This document shows positions 13,174 to 34,986 of a stretch of DNA of 64,000 bases, one piece after another. Below the pieces are notes generated by a model, which was given only the letters and a program-made list of their open reading frames with translations, searched no databases and had not been told where the DNA came from. The position numbers and the translations under genes are program-made. The first letter of the stretch is position 1, and each line of letters begins with the position of its first letter. Source of the stretch: Paenibacillus sp. FSL M7-0420 (lineage in GTDB: Bacteria > Bacillota > Bacilli > Paenibacillales > Paenibacillaceae); contig NZ_JBBOCJ010000001.1 in NCBI RefSeq assembly GCF_038002345.1, forward strand, positions 5,022,001-5,086,000, read 5' to 3'.

Positions 13174-14403
13174 TCAGTTCCCTTTTCGAAATACCTTCGC
13201 AGTTCCATTGAATGTTTTGTACGCGACTGTTGTGTTGCCAGACACCCTAGTGATCTGAACACCGAACGTATAGATGTGTAGACCAGGCGGCGGGTTCTCA
13301 TCAATCGCATAGAAGGATAGATTTTCTTCGGAGGTGATGGAACCAATCGTGGGAATAAGAGAATATTTGTAACCTTTGCCCCAAACTGATACACCGTTGG
13401 TTTCAAGTTGCTGACCATCTCGATACACTCTAGATACAATCAGGTTGTTGTAACGGTCGTCAGGAGGATTCCCGTACGCGAAATGAAGAGTACCCTCTAT
13501 GACAACACATTGATCTGTTGAGTTGATCTGTATTGCAGGAAGCTGGCCCACTATTTCACCTTCAATGGGACTGTTCAACTGTAGAATATTGCTCACAACG
13601 ATTGGTAACGCCCGGCCAGGTCCGGTTACACCAGTGGGTCCGGTCAGTCCCGTATCTCCGGTAATATTCAATCCGGCCCCTGGATTCCCAGTCGCTCCAG
13701 TGGGTCCGATAATTCCTGACGGTCCCCGCACCCCATACCCGGTCATACCAGTAGCTCCAATACCAGTCATTCCGGTTGGACCGGCAGGTCCCACCCCGGT
13801 AGTTCCCGTAGGGCCCGTTGGTCCGGTTCCGCTCCCCTCTCCGGTTGCGACAGCCACGCCTGTAGCTCCAGTGGGTCCCTTAGGTCCCTTCGTCCCCATG
13901 ATGCCTGGGCCGGTTGTACCGGTCAAACCGGTGCTACCCATTGGACCTTTCGTACCTTTCGTACCATAGGCACCTTGCGGACCCGTCGGTCCAGTCGGAC
14001 CGAACTCATCATCAGCCGCTACTCCTTGTACCGAGACTGCCGGAAGGCCAAGCAGAGGATTTACTGCGATATTCTGTGAAGACAGAACCCTCAGCTCCAG
14101 TTCAAAGGATTGTCCCCCTTGGCCAAAGCTTCCTGTGATACTTGCATTCACATCCGCAATTAGAACTTCCCCGGCGCTCCCGCTGCCGATATAGGGCTCG
14201 GTCAGGGAATGAATGATATTTCCGTCTTTCAGCACAGAGAGCCCGACGATTAGATGATAATTGCCGGACACGGCTAGCTTGAACGACAGCGGCACACTGA
14301 AATCAATCTGGGAGGAGGGATGACTCTCCTCCAGTAATACCGGACTTGCCAGCCGGATTGCCGGTCCCGGACTTCCCAGTTGCACCGGAATTAATGATGA
14401 CAT
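13174..14403 (-). CDS. collagen-like exosporium protein (cassette 2, first gene)
   Basis: 409 residues, paralogue of 8153-9385. N-terminal beta domain (1-132; [18 protein letters not shown]), collagen region (about 133-275, with [10 protein letters not shown] and GPKGPTG), C-terminal beta domain (about 280-409). No signal peptide. First gene of the minus-strand cassette 2; upstream is a 296-base intergenic region carrying a GTCCAT/ATGGAC dyad and a GGACAA box resembling the core of SpoIIID sites (inference). It probably contributes to the same surface layer as the other collagen-like proteins. Confidence 0.88.
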   Translation of the reverse strand: MSSLIPVQLGSPGPAIRLASPVLLEESHPSSQIDFSVPLSFKLAVSGNYHLIVGLSVLKDGNIIHSLTEPYIGSGSAGEVLIADVNASITGSFGQGGQSFELELRVLSSQNIAVNPLLGLPAVSVQGVAADDEFGPTGPTGPQGAYGTKGTKGPMGSTGLTGTTGPGIMGTKGPKGPTGATGVAVATGEGSGTGPTGPTGTTGVGPAGPTGMTGIGATGMTGYGVRGPSGIIGPTGATGNPGAGLNITGDTGLTGPTGVTGPGRALPIVVSNILQLNSPIEGEIVGQLPAIQINSTDQCVVIEGTLHFAYGNPPDDRYNNLIVSRVYRDGQQLETNGVSVWGKGYKYSLIPTIGSITSEENLSFYAIDENPPPGLHIYTFGVQITRVSGNTTVAYKTFNGTAKVFRKGN

Positions 14404-14508
14404 ATGGACACAACCCTTCTGTCACTTTAAATTTGCTTGCATTTGGCATAAGGTAGAACTATTCAACCACACCCCAATACCAGTTTATGCTGCCCATAGA
14501 TTGTCCAA

Positions 14509-14537
14509 GTCCATGCTATGCAGAATATTTCATGGAC
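14509..14537 (-). promoter_or_regulatory. dyad upstream of collagen cassette 2
   Basis: GTCCAT at 14509-14514 and ATGGAC at 14532-14537, 17 bases apart, about 105-134 bases upstream of the first gene of cassette 2. It resembles the dyad at 3295-3324, including the extension GTCCATGCTA. On the minus strand GGACAA occurs at 14502-14507. Regulatory role is only inferred. The rest of 14404-14658 shows a few short stems and no gene. Confidence 0.3.
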
Positions 14538-14658
14538 CTCTCTGGTCCGGCAGCACATAGTATTCTATGCGATGAATCTACAGGAGTCTGGATTATTCGG
14601 CCACCAGCTCTAAAAAGGTGGATTCATTAGTCAATTATTAATATCCACACGCAGAAAA

Positions 14659-14681
14659 GCGCCAGAATTCGATCCTGGCGC
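14659..14681 (-). terminator. intrinsic terminator of the 17095-14700 operon
   Basis: Seven-base stem GCGCCAG/CTGGCGC directly after the stop at 14700, followed on the minus strand by TTTTCTG. Ends the two-gene collagen operon. Confidence 0.8.
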
Positions 14682-14699
14682 ATCTCGCTATATGATTAT

Positions 14700-15896
<1,197 letters not shown>

Positions 15897-15904
15897 TTAG
15901 TGGT

Positions 15905-17116
<1,212 letters not shown>

Positions 17117-17127
17117 TTAGAATAGTC

Positions 17128-17155
17128 CATCATATGCTGCTCTGTACGATTGGTT
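17128..17155 (-). promoter_or_regulatory. candidate sigma-K-type promoter
   Basis: On the minus strand AACC (17152-17155) and CATATGATG (17128-17136) are 15 bases apart, close to the sigma-K pattern mACm-N16-CATAnnnTA, with one mismatch in the -10. It is 33 bases before the collagen-like gene start at 17095. This would fit late mother-cell expression, but the match is imperfect. Confidence 0.35.
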
Positions 17156-17216
17156 CGGCAATTCGTCCAGGCTATGTAAGAAAAAATCTGATATGGTAAA
17201 GCTCTATATATGGAGA

Positions 17217-17243
17217 AAGACCAGCCCGGATCTGGCTGGTCTT
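17217..17243 (-). terminator. intrinsic terminator of the giant collagen gene
   Basis: Ten-base perfect stem AAGACCAGCC/GGCTGGTCTT with a seven-base loop, 41 bases after the stop at 17284; the minus strand continues with TCTCC, a weak U tract. Confidence 0.75.
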
Positions 17244-17283
17244 CGCAAGAGGCAAATTCATCTGATCACAAATTAGAGAAACC

Positions 17284-26286
<9,003 letters not shown>

Positions 26287-26363
26287 TCAACTCCTTGCTG
26301 CCATATATTTCAAATTATTCAAAAAATAATTTTAACTTTATTTCTAATTCCCAAGATAGTAAG

Positions 26364-26402
26364 AAACGGGTACACATCCTTAAATAAGGATGGTATCCGT
26401 TT
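26364..26402 (-). terminator. hairpin between small and giant collagen genes
   Basis: Arms AAACGG/CCGTTT and CATCCTTA/TAAGGATG form an interrupted stem after the stop at 26441. It is similar in sequence to the hairpin at 37145-37179. T run is weak on the minus strand, so some read-through into the giant gene is possible. Confidence 0.65.
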
Positions 26403-26440
26403 CAAATTTCATTTACTTTAGAGGAAAGTACATTCCTCAA

Positions 26441-29030
<2,590 letters not shown>

Positions 29031-29199
29031 TGTGTTCTGCCATACTGGAGCTGCCTCCTTCCATAATGGATGTACCGGACCTTGCGGACCAACCGGTCAG
29101 GCTGATGTTCAAATATATTGACATCACCTCTTTACCTTATGACGGTTTCCGCCAACATAGAACATTGTCGGATAAAGTCGGACAATCTAGTATAAAATT

Positions 29200-30255
29200 T
29201 CAGGCGCTGCCTTTCTCAGTCCTTGGCAATGGACTCCTTCCGTCTTCCTGGTCGGGTGCGGGAAGCAGGTCCTTCAGATGATCCGCAGCATCTTTCCGGG
29301 CCACAAGAATACCCCCGGGTCCTGCCGCAACGATCACATTGTCTAACCCGACAAGCATTACCGGAATGTCGAGTTCGTTGACAATCTGGCAATTTAATGA
29401 ATCTTCACTGACCTGCCCCCATCCCAGAACGGAGGACGGCAATTCTTCAGAGAGCGTATTCCAGGTCCCTAAGTCCTTCCACCCGTTGAGGTAGGGTATA
29501 CAGATCAGACGGCTGTTGCCTTCCAGCACCTCTACATCGAAACTGCTCTTGGGAAGACGGTGATACTGCCTCTGCAGATCAACATAATCTCTTGGGAAGC
29601 CCGCCGCTTCCAGCCGGTTCAACTGGTCGCATAACCGGAAAGCAAAGATCCCGCAATTCCACATTGCCTGCTGCTCAAGCAGCGCTTCAGCCGCCTGCCT
29701 GTCGGGCTTCTCCACGAAGCTGTCAACCGGCACATAGTCTGGATTCTCCCGCTTCCCTCCGGAAGAGACAGAGGGAACAATATAACCGTATTTCCCTGAC
29801 GGGCCGTCTGGTTTCGCCCCCAGCAAGGCGACTTCCGCACCGGAGTGGCGGAGAGCCTGATCCAGCTCCGTCAGCTTGAAAAAGAATTCGTCGTTCACAT
29901 AAGCATCTACAGGCAGCACAATGACTGTCTCATCGGGGGAAATCTTCTCCACCGAATACAAATAGGCCGAGGCAAGGCTGACTGCCGGAAAGGTGTCTCT
30001 GCGCCGCGGCTCAATGATGACCTTCGGAGCTATACGAAGCTGCTTGCGGATCAGCGTCTCTTGTCCGCTTGACGTTGCAATATAGACTTCATGGTCGAGG
30101 CCCGCAGCCGATAACTGCCGCCAGATCCGCTGAAGCATAGACTCTCTCCCGCCTCCCGGAGCAGGCAGCACCTGTAGGAACTGCTTGCTCCGGATACTGC
30201 TCGAGAGCGGCCATAAGCGTGTACCGGAACCGCCGGATAGAAGCACCAGCTTCAT
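29200..30255 (-). CDS. manC: mannose-1-phosphate guanylyltransferase
   Basis: 351 residues, the length of the short ManC form without a PMI domain. Signature motifs: LLSGGSGTRLWPLSS at the N-terminus, KQFLQ, PRRRDTFPAVSLA, LPVDAYV, FVEKPD and WNCGIFAF. It makes GDP-mannose from GTP and mannose-1-phosphate in the cytosol. It lies 19 bases after the collagen-galactosyltransferase-like gene and upstream of another glycosyltransferase, suggesting GDP-mannose or a derived deoxysugar as a donor for the spore-surface glycan (inference). Confidence 0.93.
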   Translation of the reverse strand: MKLVLLSGGSGTRLWPLSSSIRSKQFLQVLPAPGGGRESMLQRIWRQLSAAGLDHEVYIATSSGQETLIRKQLRIAPKVIIEPRRRDTFPAVSLASAYLYSVEKISPDETVIVLPVDAYVNDEFFFKLTELDQALRHSGAEVALLGAKPDGPSGKYGYIVPSVSSGGKRENPDYVPVDSFVEKPDRQAAEALLEQQAMWNCGIFAFRLCDQLNRLEAAGFPRDYVDLQRQYHRLPKSSFDVEVLEGNSRLICIPYLNGWKDLGTWNTLSEELPSSVLGWGQVSEDSLNCQIVNELDIPVMLVGLDNVIVAAGPGGILVARKDAADHLKDLLPAPDQEDGRSPLPRTEKGSA

Positions 30256-30274
30256 GGTTCATTCCTCCCTTCCT

Positions 30275-31048
30275 CTAGTGGAAGTCGTCTGCAGTCAGAT
30301 TGACTTCATTGAATTGCTCTTCGGTATCCCAAAAGGTCAGCATTCCGTACTTTTTACGGTTATCCAGGTATTGGGGAATTCCCGCCTTTCTCAAGCCGTC
30401 GCTCATAATGACATATTCGAAGCGGTTGGTGCCGTCACCGTACCGGACATGCTCCAGAATGTCACGGCGCATCAGATAAGTGCAATGGATGACATCGACC
30501 TGGATCAGACCCTTCACAGCCTGATATAAGAAATTGAAATACATGTCGTTGCTCTTGAAGTAGCCATCTGCATCCACCATATTATGATAGTTGGAATATA
30601 GACTTAACGGAGCCTCAGCCACAGTAAGCAGTGGCCCGACCACCGGCAGGTTCGTAGAGAGCAGGCTCTCCAGCGTATCCGGGGCAATGAAATTATCGCA
30701 ATCTGCTACAAAATAATGGGTATTTTTCGATTTAGCCCATTCAATAGACTCTTGGCGCAGCCTGCCGATTACTCTTAAGCGTTCATAAGTCCATTCATGC
30801 GGAGCATAGTTCTGCACAGGCTCTTCCACATCGCTGTTATCCAAATACACCTCATGGTATCTCTCGCCCACCCGTTCGGCCCATTCTCTAAGGATCTCTT
30901 CAGTCCGGTCATTGTTGTTGTTGGTCCGAATGTACAGTTTGATCCTTGAGGCAGGATACGTCTGCCGCTCTATAAGTTCCAGATAGAGCGGCAGTACATG
31001 CGCCTTGTCCTTAGCTAATATAGCAACCGTTACCAGATCCTGTTCCAT
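30275..31048 (-). CDS. glycosyltransferase resembling the N-terminal domain of procollagen galactosyltransferases
   Basis: 257 residues, a single GT-A-like domain. Compared from memory with human COLGALT1, the order and spacing of motifs agree: AILAKDKAHVLPLYLELIER near the start, IRTNNNNDRTEEILREW (COLGALT: ATDHNMDNTSTVLREW), FVADCDNFIAPDTLESLL (FVDADNLILNPDTLSLL), a YSN motif, VIHCTYLMRR (MVHSTFLI) and YLDNRKKYGML (YVCNKEEYGFL). The metal motif is DCDN instead of DADN. In animals this family adds galactose to hydroxylysine in collagen; here Lys is rare and hydroxylation unlikely, so Thr or a sugar may be the acceptor. It sits between a GT2 gene and manC, in the operon that reads towards collagen-like genes. 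Confidence 0.8.
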   Translation of the reverse strand: MEQDLVTVAILAKDKAHVLPLYLELIERQTYPASRIKLYIRTNNNNDRTEEILREWAERVGERYHEVYLDNSDVEEPVQNYAPHEWTYERLRVIGRLRQESIEWAKSKNTHYFVADCDNFIAPDTLESLLSTNLPVVGPLLTVAEAPLSLYSNYHNMVDADGYFKSNDMYFNFLYQAVKGLIQVDVIHCTYLMRRDILEHVRYGDGTNRFEYVIMSDGLRKAGIPQYLDNRKKYGMLTFWDTEEQFNEVNLTADDFH

Positions 31049-31089
31049 GATTGCCCTCCTGTTAAAATATTCTTTGTCTTCTTATATTT

Positions 31090-32337
31090 CTATTGCCTGG
31101 ACGCGGCAGTCTCTCGGTCTGCAGCAGTTAACCGGGTGCTGATGGTAGCATGGCTGACTATGCCGAAGAACGGGCTCTGCCTTGGCTGTTGAATATCCTC
31201 CGGATAGAGCTTGCTGCTATCCTGCATGATCATATAACGGGCACCTTCCGCACAGCGGAGGGAGACCACTTGATATTGGTGGAACAAGGACAGCTTCAGC
31301 CCAATAAATTTCCGGCGCTCATCCGCATTAAGCACATCACCTTCCTGCAGCCAAAGAATGTAAGGCTCTATGGCCATATGACTGATCCATTCCCGCAACT
31401 TTTGCACATTGAGCTCCCCCTTCACGGTATAAATCTGCCGTGTATAGCGGGCAGCGGTTTGCGCAATGCGTTCATTGCCTGTAGGGTCTAAGACAATCAT
31501 TTGTTCCGTTACCCCTGCAAATGAAGCGAGCGTCTCTTCCAGTGCAGCTTCATCTCCGGATGCAATAATTCCCGCGCATACGCGCACAGGCTGAGTATAG
31601 ATCAGGCTGTGGATATCCGCGCCCCATTTCTGAAAAGCCTTCTGCTTGTTCTCCTGCAGAAGTGACATGAGATCGAAGGAAGAGGTCTGCCCCATGCTGG
31701 CATGGCCGATATGATGGATGAATGAATCCTCGGCAATCAACAGCTTGTAGCCATACTGCAATGCCCGCAGGCACAGATCGTCATCCTCGTAATTTCCCAG
31801 GCCATATCGTTCATCGAACCAGCCAATCTCATCCAGAACACTGCGTTTGACTAGCAGACAGAAGCCGATCAGGCGCCGGACCTCCTGTACCTGCCCACGC
31901 TTTGCTTCACAGTACTCTACCGCGAATGCCTCCATATCCTTAAGTTCACTGTAAGTCACCGGAATCCGCTGATGTCCGCTGATATAATTCGTAACAGGTC
32001 CTGTCATGCCGACCGTACTATCTCTGTTCAATGCATGAAGCATGGGAGCCAGCCATCCGTGAGGAACTACAGTATCATTGTTGAGGAACAGAATGGCTTC
32101 GCCTTCCGCTACCTCTCCTCCTTGATTGCAGCCTTTGGCAAACCCCAGATTCTCCTTGTTCTCGATCAGCTTAAGTTCAGGATAATGCGTCTTCAGGAAA
32201 TTCACGGTTTCGTCACTTGAGCCATTGTCAACGACAATGACCTCATGCTCCTCAGGTGTATTTCGCCGGATGCTCTCCAGACATTGAATCGTTAAGGCTA
32301 ACTGATTAAGGGTAAGAATGACAATACTCGTCTTCAC
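31090..32337 (-). CDS. GT2 glycosyltransferase (rhamnosyltransferase-like)
   Basis: 415 residues. The N-terminal GT2 domain (1-250) has SIVILTLNQ, VVDNGSSDETV, GFAKGCNQG, the FLNNDT metal motif and ERYGLGNYEDDDLCLRALQ, typical of WbbL-like rhamnosyltransferases and their relatives. The C-terminal 150 residues look like a second, degenerate GT-A unit (ILWLQEGDVL where DXD would be). The start overlaps the stop of the upstream glycosyltransferase by four bases (ATGA), so the two are translationally coupled. Cytosolic; donor could be dTDP-, CDP- or GDP-sugar. Confidence 0.85.
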   Translation of the reverse strand: MKTSIVILTLNQLALTIQCLESIRRNTPEEHEVIVVDNGSSDETVNFLKTHYPELKLIENKENLGFAKGCNQGGEVAEGEAILFLNNDTVVPHGWLAPMLHALNRDSTVGMTGPVTNYISGHQRIPVTYSELKDMEAFAVEYCEAKRGQVQEVRRLIGFCLLVKRSVLDEIGWFDERYGLGNYEDDDLCLRALQYGYKLLIAEDSFIHHIGHASMGQTSSFDLMSLLQENKQKAFQKWGADIHSLIYTQPVRVCAGIIASGDEAALEETLASFAGVTEQMIVLDPTGNERIAQTAARYTRQIYTVKGELNVQKLREWISHMAIEPYILWLQEGDVLNADERRKFIGLKLSLFHQYQVVSLRCAEGARYMIMQDSSKLYPEDIQQPRQSPFFGIVSHATISTRLTAADRETAASRQ

Positions 32338-33458
32338 TGGACCAACTCCTTTTGTTCTTCAGGCACGTAGCCGTTAATCTCTACATGTTTGTCCCCCAGC
32401 AGGTTCGTGTAATAATTGCGGTTGTATATCGCACTGGGATTGGCCGGATAGTGTGCGAAAGAAACCTCATTGCAATAGTCAGCGTATAGGTGGTCCCCCA
32501 GCTTGTCGTAGCAGACACAGAGCTGCAGAGTCGGGAGCCATGTACCGGAGGAGTAAGCCTCCGTTCCCGGTTCACTGGTTTTAGGGAGGGACTCCGCAAT
32601 CCTGAACCAGTGCACTGCCTGTTCGTACTGCTGCAATTCCATGAAATAAAAGCCTATCTTGCAGCAGGTTTCCGGACGCGGGAGATCATAGTCGAAGGTA
32701 CGGCACAAGGACAGCAGCTGCTCCTGTTTTTGCCCCAGCGCCGCATGGCTGTCCGCCAACCTCAGACAGGCCTGAATGTTATCCTCTACCCAGCCTTCGC
32801 CTTCTGACAAGAAACGCTCATAGTTCTCCAGCGCCTCGTGGTAGAAGCCATGATCGTACAGCTCATTGGAGTAATAGATCCGGTCTCTGGCCGTAAACGG
32901 CTTGCCCTCAGCGATCATCTTGCGGTAGATCTTAAGGTTGCGCTGCGTATATTCCTTGTCTTTCTTATGTGTAATGCATATGTCGCTCTCAAGCACAGGG
33001 GGGGTAACCTCAATAAATTCATGAACAGCACCGATCCACCTGAACCCGCAATCGCGTCTGATCAGACGGTTGCGTCTGAAGCTGTAGAGCGACTTCCCAT
33101 TCTCATCGGTTATGAGAACATAAACCATGGATACTGCATGATATTCGGTAGTCATTGCAGCCTTCAGAGTCTTGAAGCGCTCCCGGTCAATCTCCTCAAT
33201 GACATCATCTGCATCGAGCCACAGTATATACTCACTTGCCGCTTGGGCGAATGCGTAATTGCGGGCGGCTGCGAAATCATCGATCCACTCAAAATCATAG
33301 ATTGCGGCTCCATATTCGGCTGAAATCTCTTTGGTGCGGTCTGTAGAGCCGGTGTCCACGATGATGATCTCATCCACTATATCCGCGACCGATGACAGGC
33401 ATCGCCCCAGGCTCTTCTCCTCATTGCGTACAATCATACACAAGCTGATCGTCGGCAA
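32334..33458 (-). CDS. GT2 glycosyltransferase with TPR repeats
   Basis: 374 residues: GT2 domain about 1-190 (SLCMIVRNEEKSLGRCLSS, IVDTGSTDRTKEI, LDADDVIEEID) and TPR-like helices 195-350 (DHGFYHEALENYERFL, QQYEQAVHWFRIA). Very similar to the protein at 40242-41339 over the whole length, so the two are paralogues serving different operons. First gene of the minus-strand operon 33458-29200, divergent from the acyltransferase/GT operon at 33637. Probable protein glycosyltransferase of the spore surface (inference). Confidence 0.86.
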   Translation of the reverse strand: MPTISLCMIVRNEEKSLGRCLSSVADIVDEIIIVDTGSTDRTKEISAEYGAAIYDFEWIDDFAAARNYAFAQAASEYILWLDADDVIEEIDRERFKTLKAAMTTEYHAVSMVYVLITDENGKSLYSFRRNRLIRRDCGFRWIGAVHEFIEVTPPVLESDICITHKKDKEYTQRNLKIYRKMIAEGKPFTARDRIYYSNELYDHGFYHEALENYERFLSEGEGWVEDNIQACLRLADSHAALGQKQEQLLSLCRTFDYDLPRPETCCKIGFYFMELQQYEQAVHWFRIAESLPKTSEPGTEAYSSGTWLPTLQLCVCYDKLGDHLYADYCNEVSFAHYPANPSAIYNRNYYTNLLGDKHVEINGYVPEEQKELVQ

Positions 33459-33577
33459 GTCTTCTCCTCCTTCTTGCAGATTCTGAATATCCGGACTTAC
33501 CGGATTTCTCGTATATGTATATGCCGGTCTTGCCGGATCATTCGGCCGGAATTGCCCGCATGAATTCCATTTCGGTT

Positions 33578-33586
33578 CATAAGCTA
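33578..33586 (+). promoter_or_regulatory. candidate sigma-K -10 element
   Basis: CATAAGCTA matches the sigma-K -10 pattern CATAnnnTA exactly and lies 51 bases before the ATG at 33637. No clear AC-type -35 is visible at the usual distance, so an activator or chance match is possible. Confidence 0.3.
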
Positions 33587-33636
33587 GTACAGATAACCGT
33601 GTAATTCACTTGTCAACAAGATGGAAGGAGAAGCAT

Positions 33637-34830
33637 ATGCATACGATTCCCCCCTCGCTCTACTATCGTTTCTATCGTTACGGCACAGGCTGCAGGATTG
33701 CCTTGGACGGTGTGTTAACGTTGCCGGAACAGACAGCAATCGGCTCCGGCGTGTTCGTGCGGGAGGGATACCGGTGGGATATCCCCTCTCCCGCCAAGAA
33801 TGGATCACCCCGTATAGTGATCGGAGACCGCTGTGATTGCAGCCGGTTCCTGACGATCACTGCAACGGGCAAGGTAGAATTGAAGGCCGATGTGATCACA
33901 GGTCCGCACGTGTATATATCTGATGCCAGGCAAGCCTGGGAGAAGGACAACAGCGAATCCACAGTAACCATCGGCGAAGGCTCCTGGATCGGTGCTCATG
34001 CCTCCATCATCGGACATGTAAAAATAGGCAGGGGCTCTGTGGTCGGTGCAGGCAGCGTAGTTCTGCGCGATGTGCCTGATTACTGCGTGGTCGCCGGTAA
34101 TCCGGCCGAATTCCGCCGGATCTACGATCCTTCCAGCGGAGAGTGGCTCAGGGTACATAGCGAGGCAGAAGCCCGGGAGGTACTCGCACGCAGAAGTAAG
34201 GAACCGCTGTTGTCCATATGCTTGCCAGTACGCAGCCAGAACGGAGAACTGCGGCGCTGTCTGGAGTCGGTTTATGCCCAGACTGAGGATTACGGTCTAA
34301 TCGAGGTCTGCGTCCTGGACGATACAGCAGCACAGGAGACAGAAGAACTGGCGCAGCGATTTGGAGATCTTCACCACAGCTTCCGCTACTGCCGCAACCC
34401 TGCCTCTGGAGATGGCAGTCCTCTTAACATTCAAGCCGCAAGCATGGCACGAGGGAAGTTCATCATGCTGCATGAGCAAGGAACACCCTTCCTTCCTAAT
34501 GCTCTTACTCCATTTCTGAACGTACTGCATACTCATCCGGACTGTGCTGTTATCCTGCTTCAGCCTGCGCTCATCCGCACCGCTCCACAGCTTGAACGGT
34601 TGGAGGGACTCACCGAATTCACCAGACGTACAGCTTCATCTGCCTCCCCTCCGCCCTCGGTTATCTTGAACCGAAGGGAGTGGGAGCAAACTGCAGATCC
34701 TGCACAAGCCAGACATTTTCTGGACCCATGGGTCTCGCGGCAACATGCTCTATTACAAGCCAACCCGCAGTTCTGCCTGTGCCGCTATACCCTGTCCGAA
34801 GCCGGGGGACACATCCGATCCGCTCCATAA
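33637..34830 (+). CDS. hexapeptide acyltransferase fused to a degenerate GT2 domain
   Basis: 397 residues. Residues 1-175 are a left-handed beta-helix transferase: hexapeptide turns (IVIGDRCDCS, VTIGEGSWIGAHASIIGHVKIGRGSVVGAGSVVLRDVPDY here split by position 120-160) and the closing VVAGNPAEFRRIYDP. Residues 190-397 are GT2-like (LLSICLPVRSQNGELRRCLESV) but with DDTA for DDGS and HEQGTPF in the metal-binding position, so glycosyl transfer may be lost. Start chosen at the ATG with GGAAGGAG six bases upstream; an in-frame TTG at 33610 has none. First gene of a plus-strand set with the next two, all with the same acyltransferase fold. Acetyl- or acyl-transfer to a sugar is the likely reaction. 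Confidence 0.8.
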   Translation: MHTIPPSLYYRFYRYGTGCRIALDGVLTLPEQTAIGSGVFVREGYRWDIPSPAKNGSPRIVIGDRCDCSRFLTITATGKVELKADVITGPHVYISDARQAWEKDNSESTVTIGEGSWIGAHASIIGHVKIGRGSVVGAGSVVLRDVPDYCVVAGNPAEFRRIYDPSSGEWLRVHSEAEAREVLARRSKEPLLSICLPVRSQNGELRRCLESVYAQTEDYGLIEVCVLDDTAAQETEELAQRFGDLHHSFRYCRNPASGDGSPLNIQAASMARGKFIMLHEQGTPFLPNALTPFLNVLHTHPDCAVILLQPALIRTAPQLERLEGLTEFTRRTASSASPPPSVILNRREWEQTADPAQARHFLDPWVSRQHALLQANPQFCLCRYTLSEAGGHIRSAP

Positions 34831-34986
34831 TCTTGACTTCTGTCAAAAAGAATGATGATTGGCCGTTACCCGAATATATATAGACTAAGACCCTGAAAAT
34901 GGATTCAGTATATAGTTCTGGTCCATGAAGTCCGGCAAATAGCAGGAATACCAGTTACTGAGTGTAAAGGAGAGGATCACAGCGAG

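Noticed and set aside
13158..13439. 93-codon minus-strand frame at the end of the collagen gene
   Set aside because: Out-of-frame shadow of the C-terminal domain of the 13174-14403 gene.
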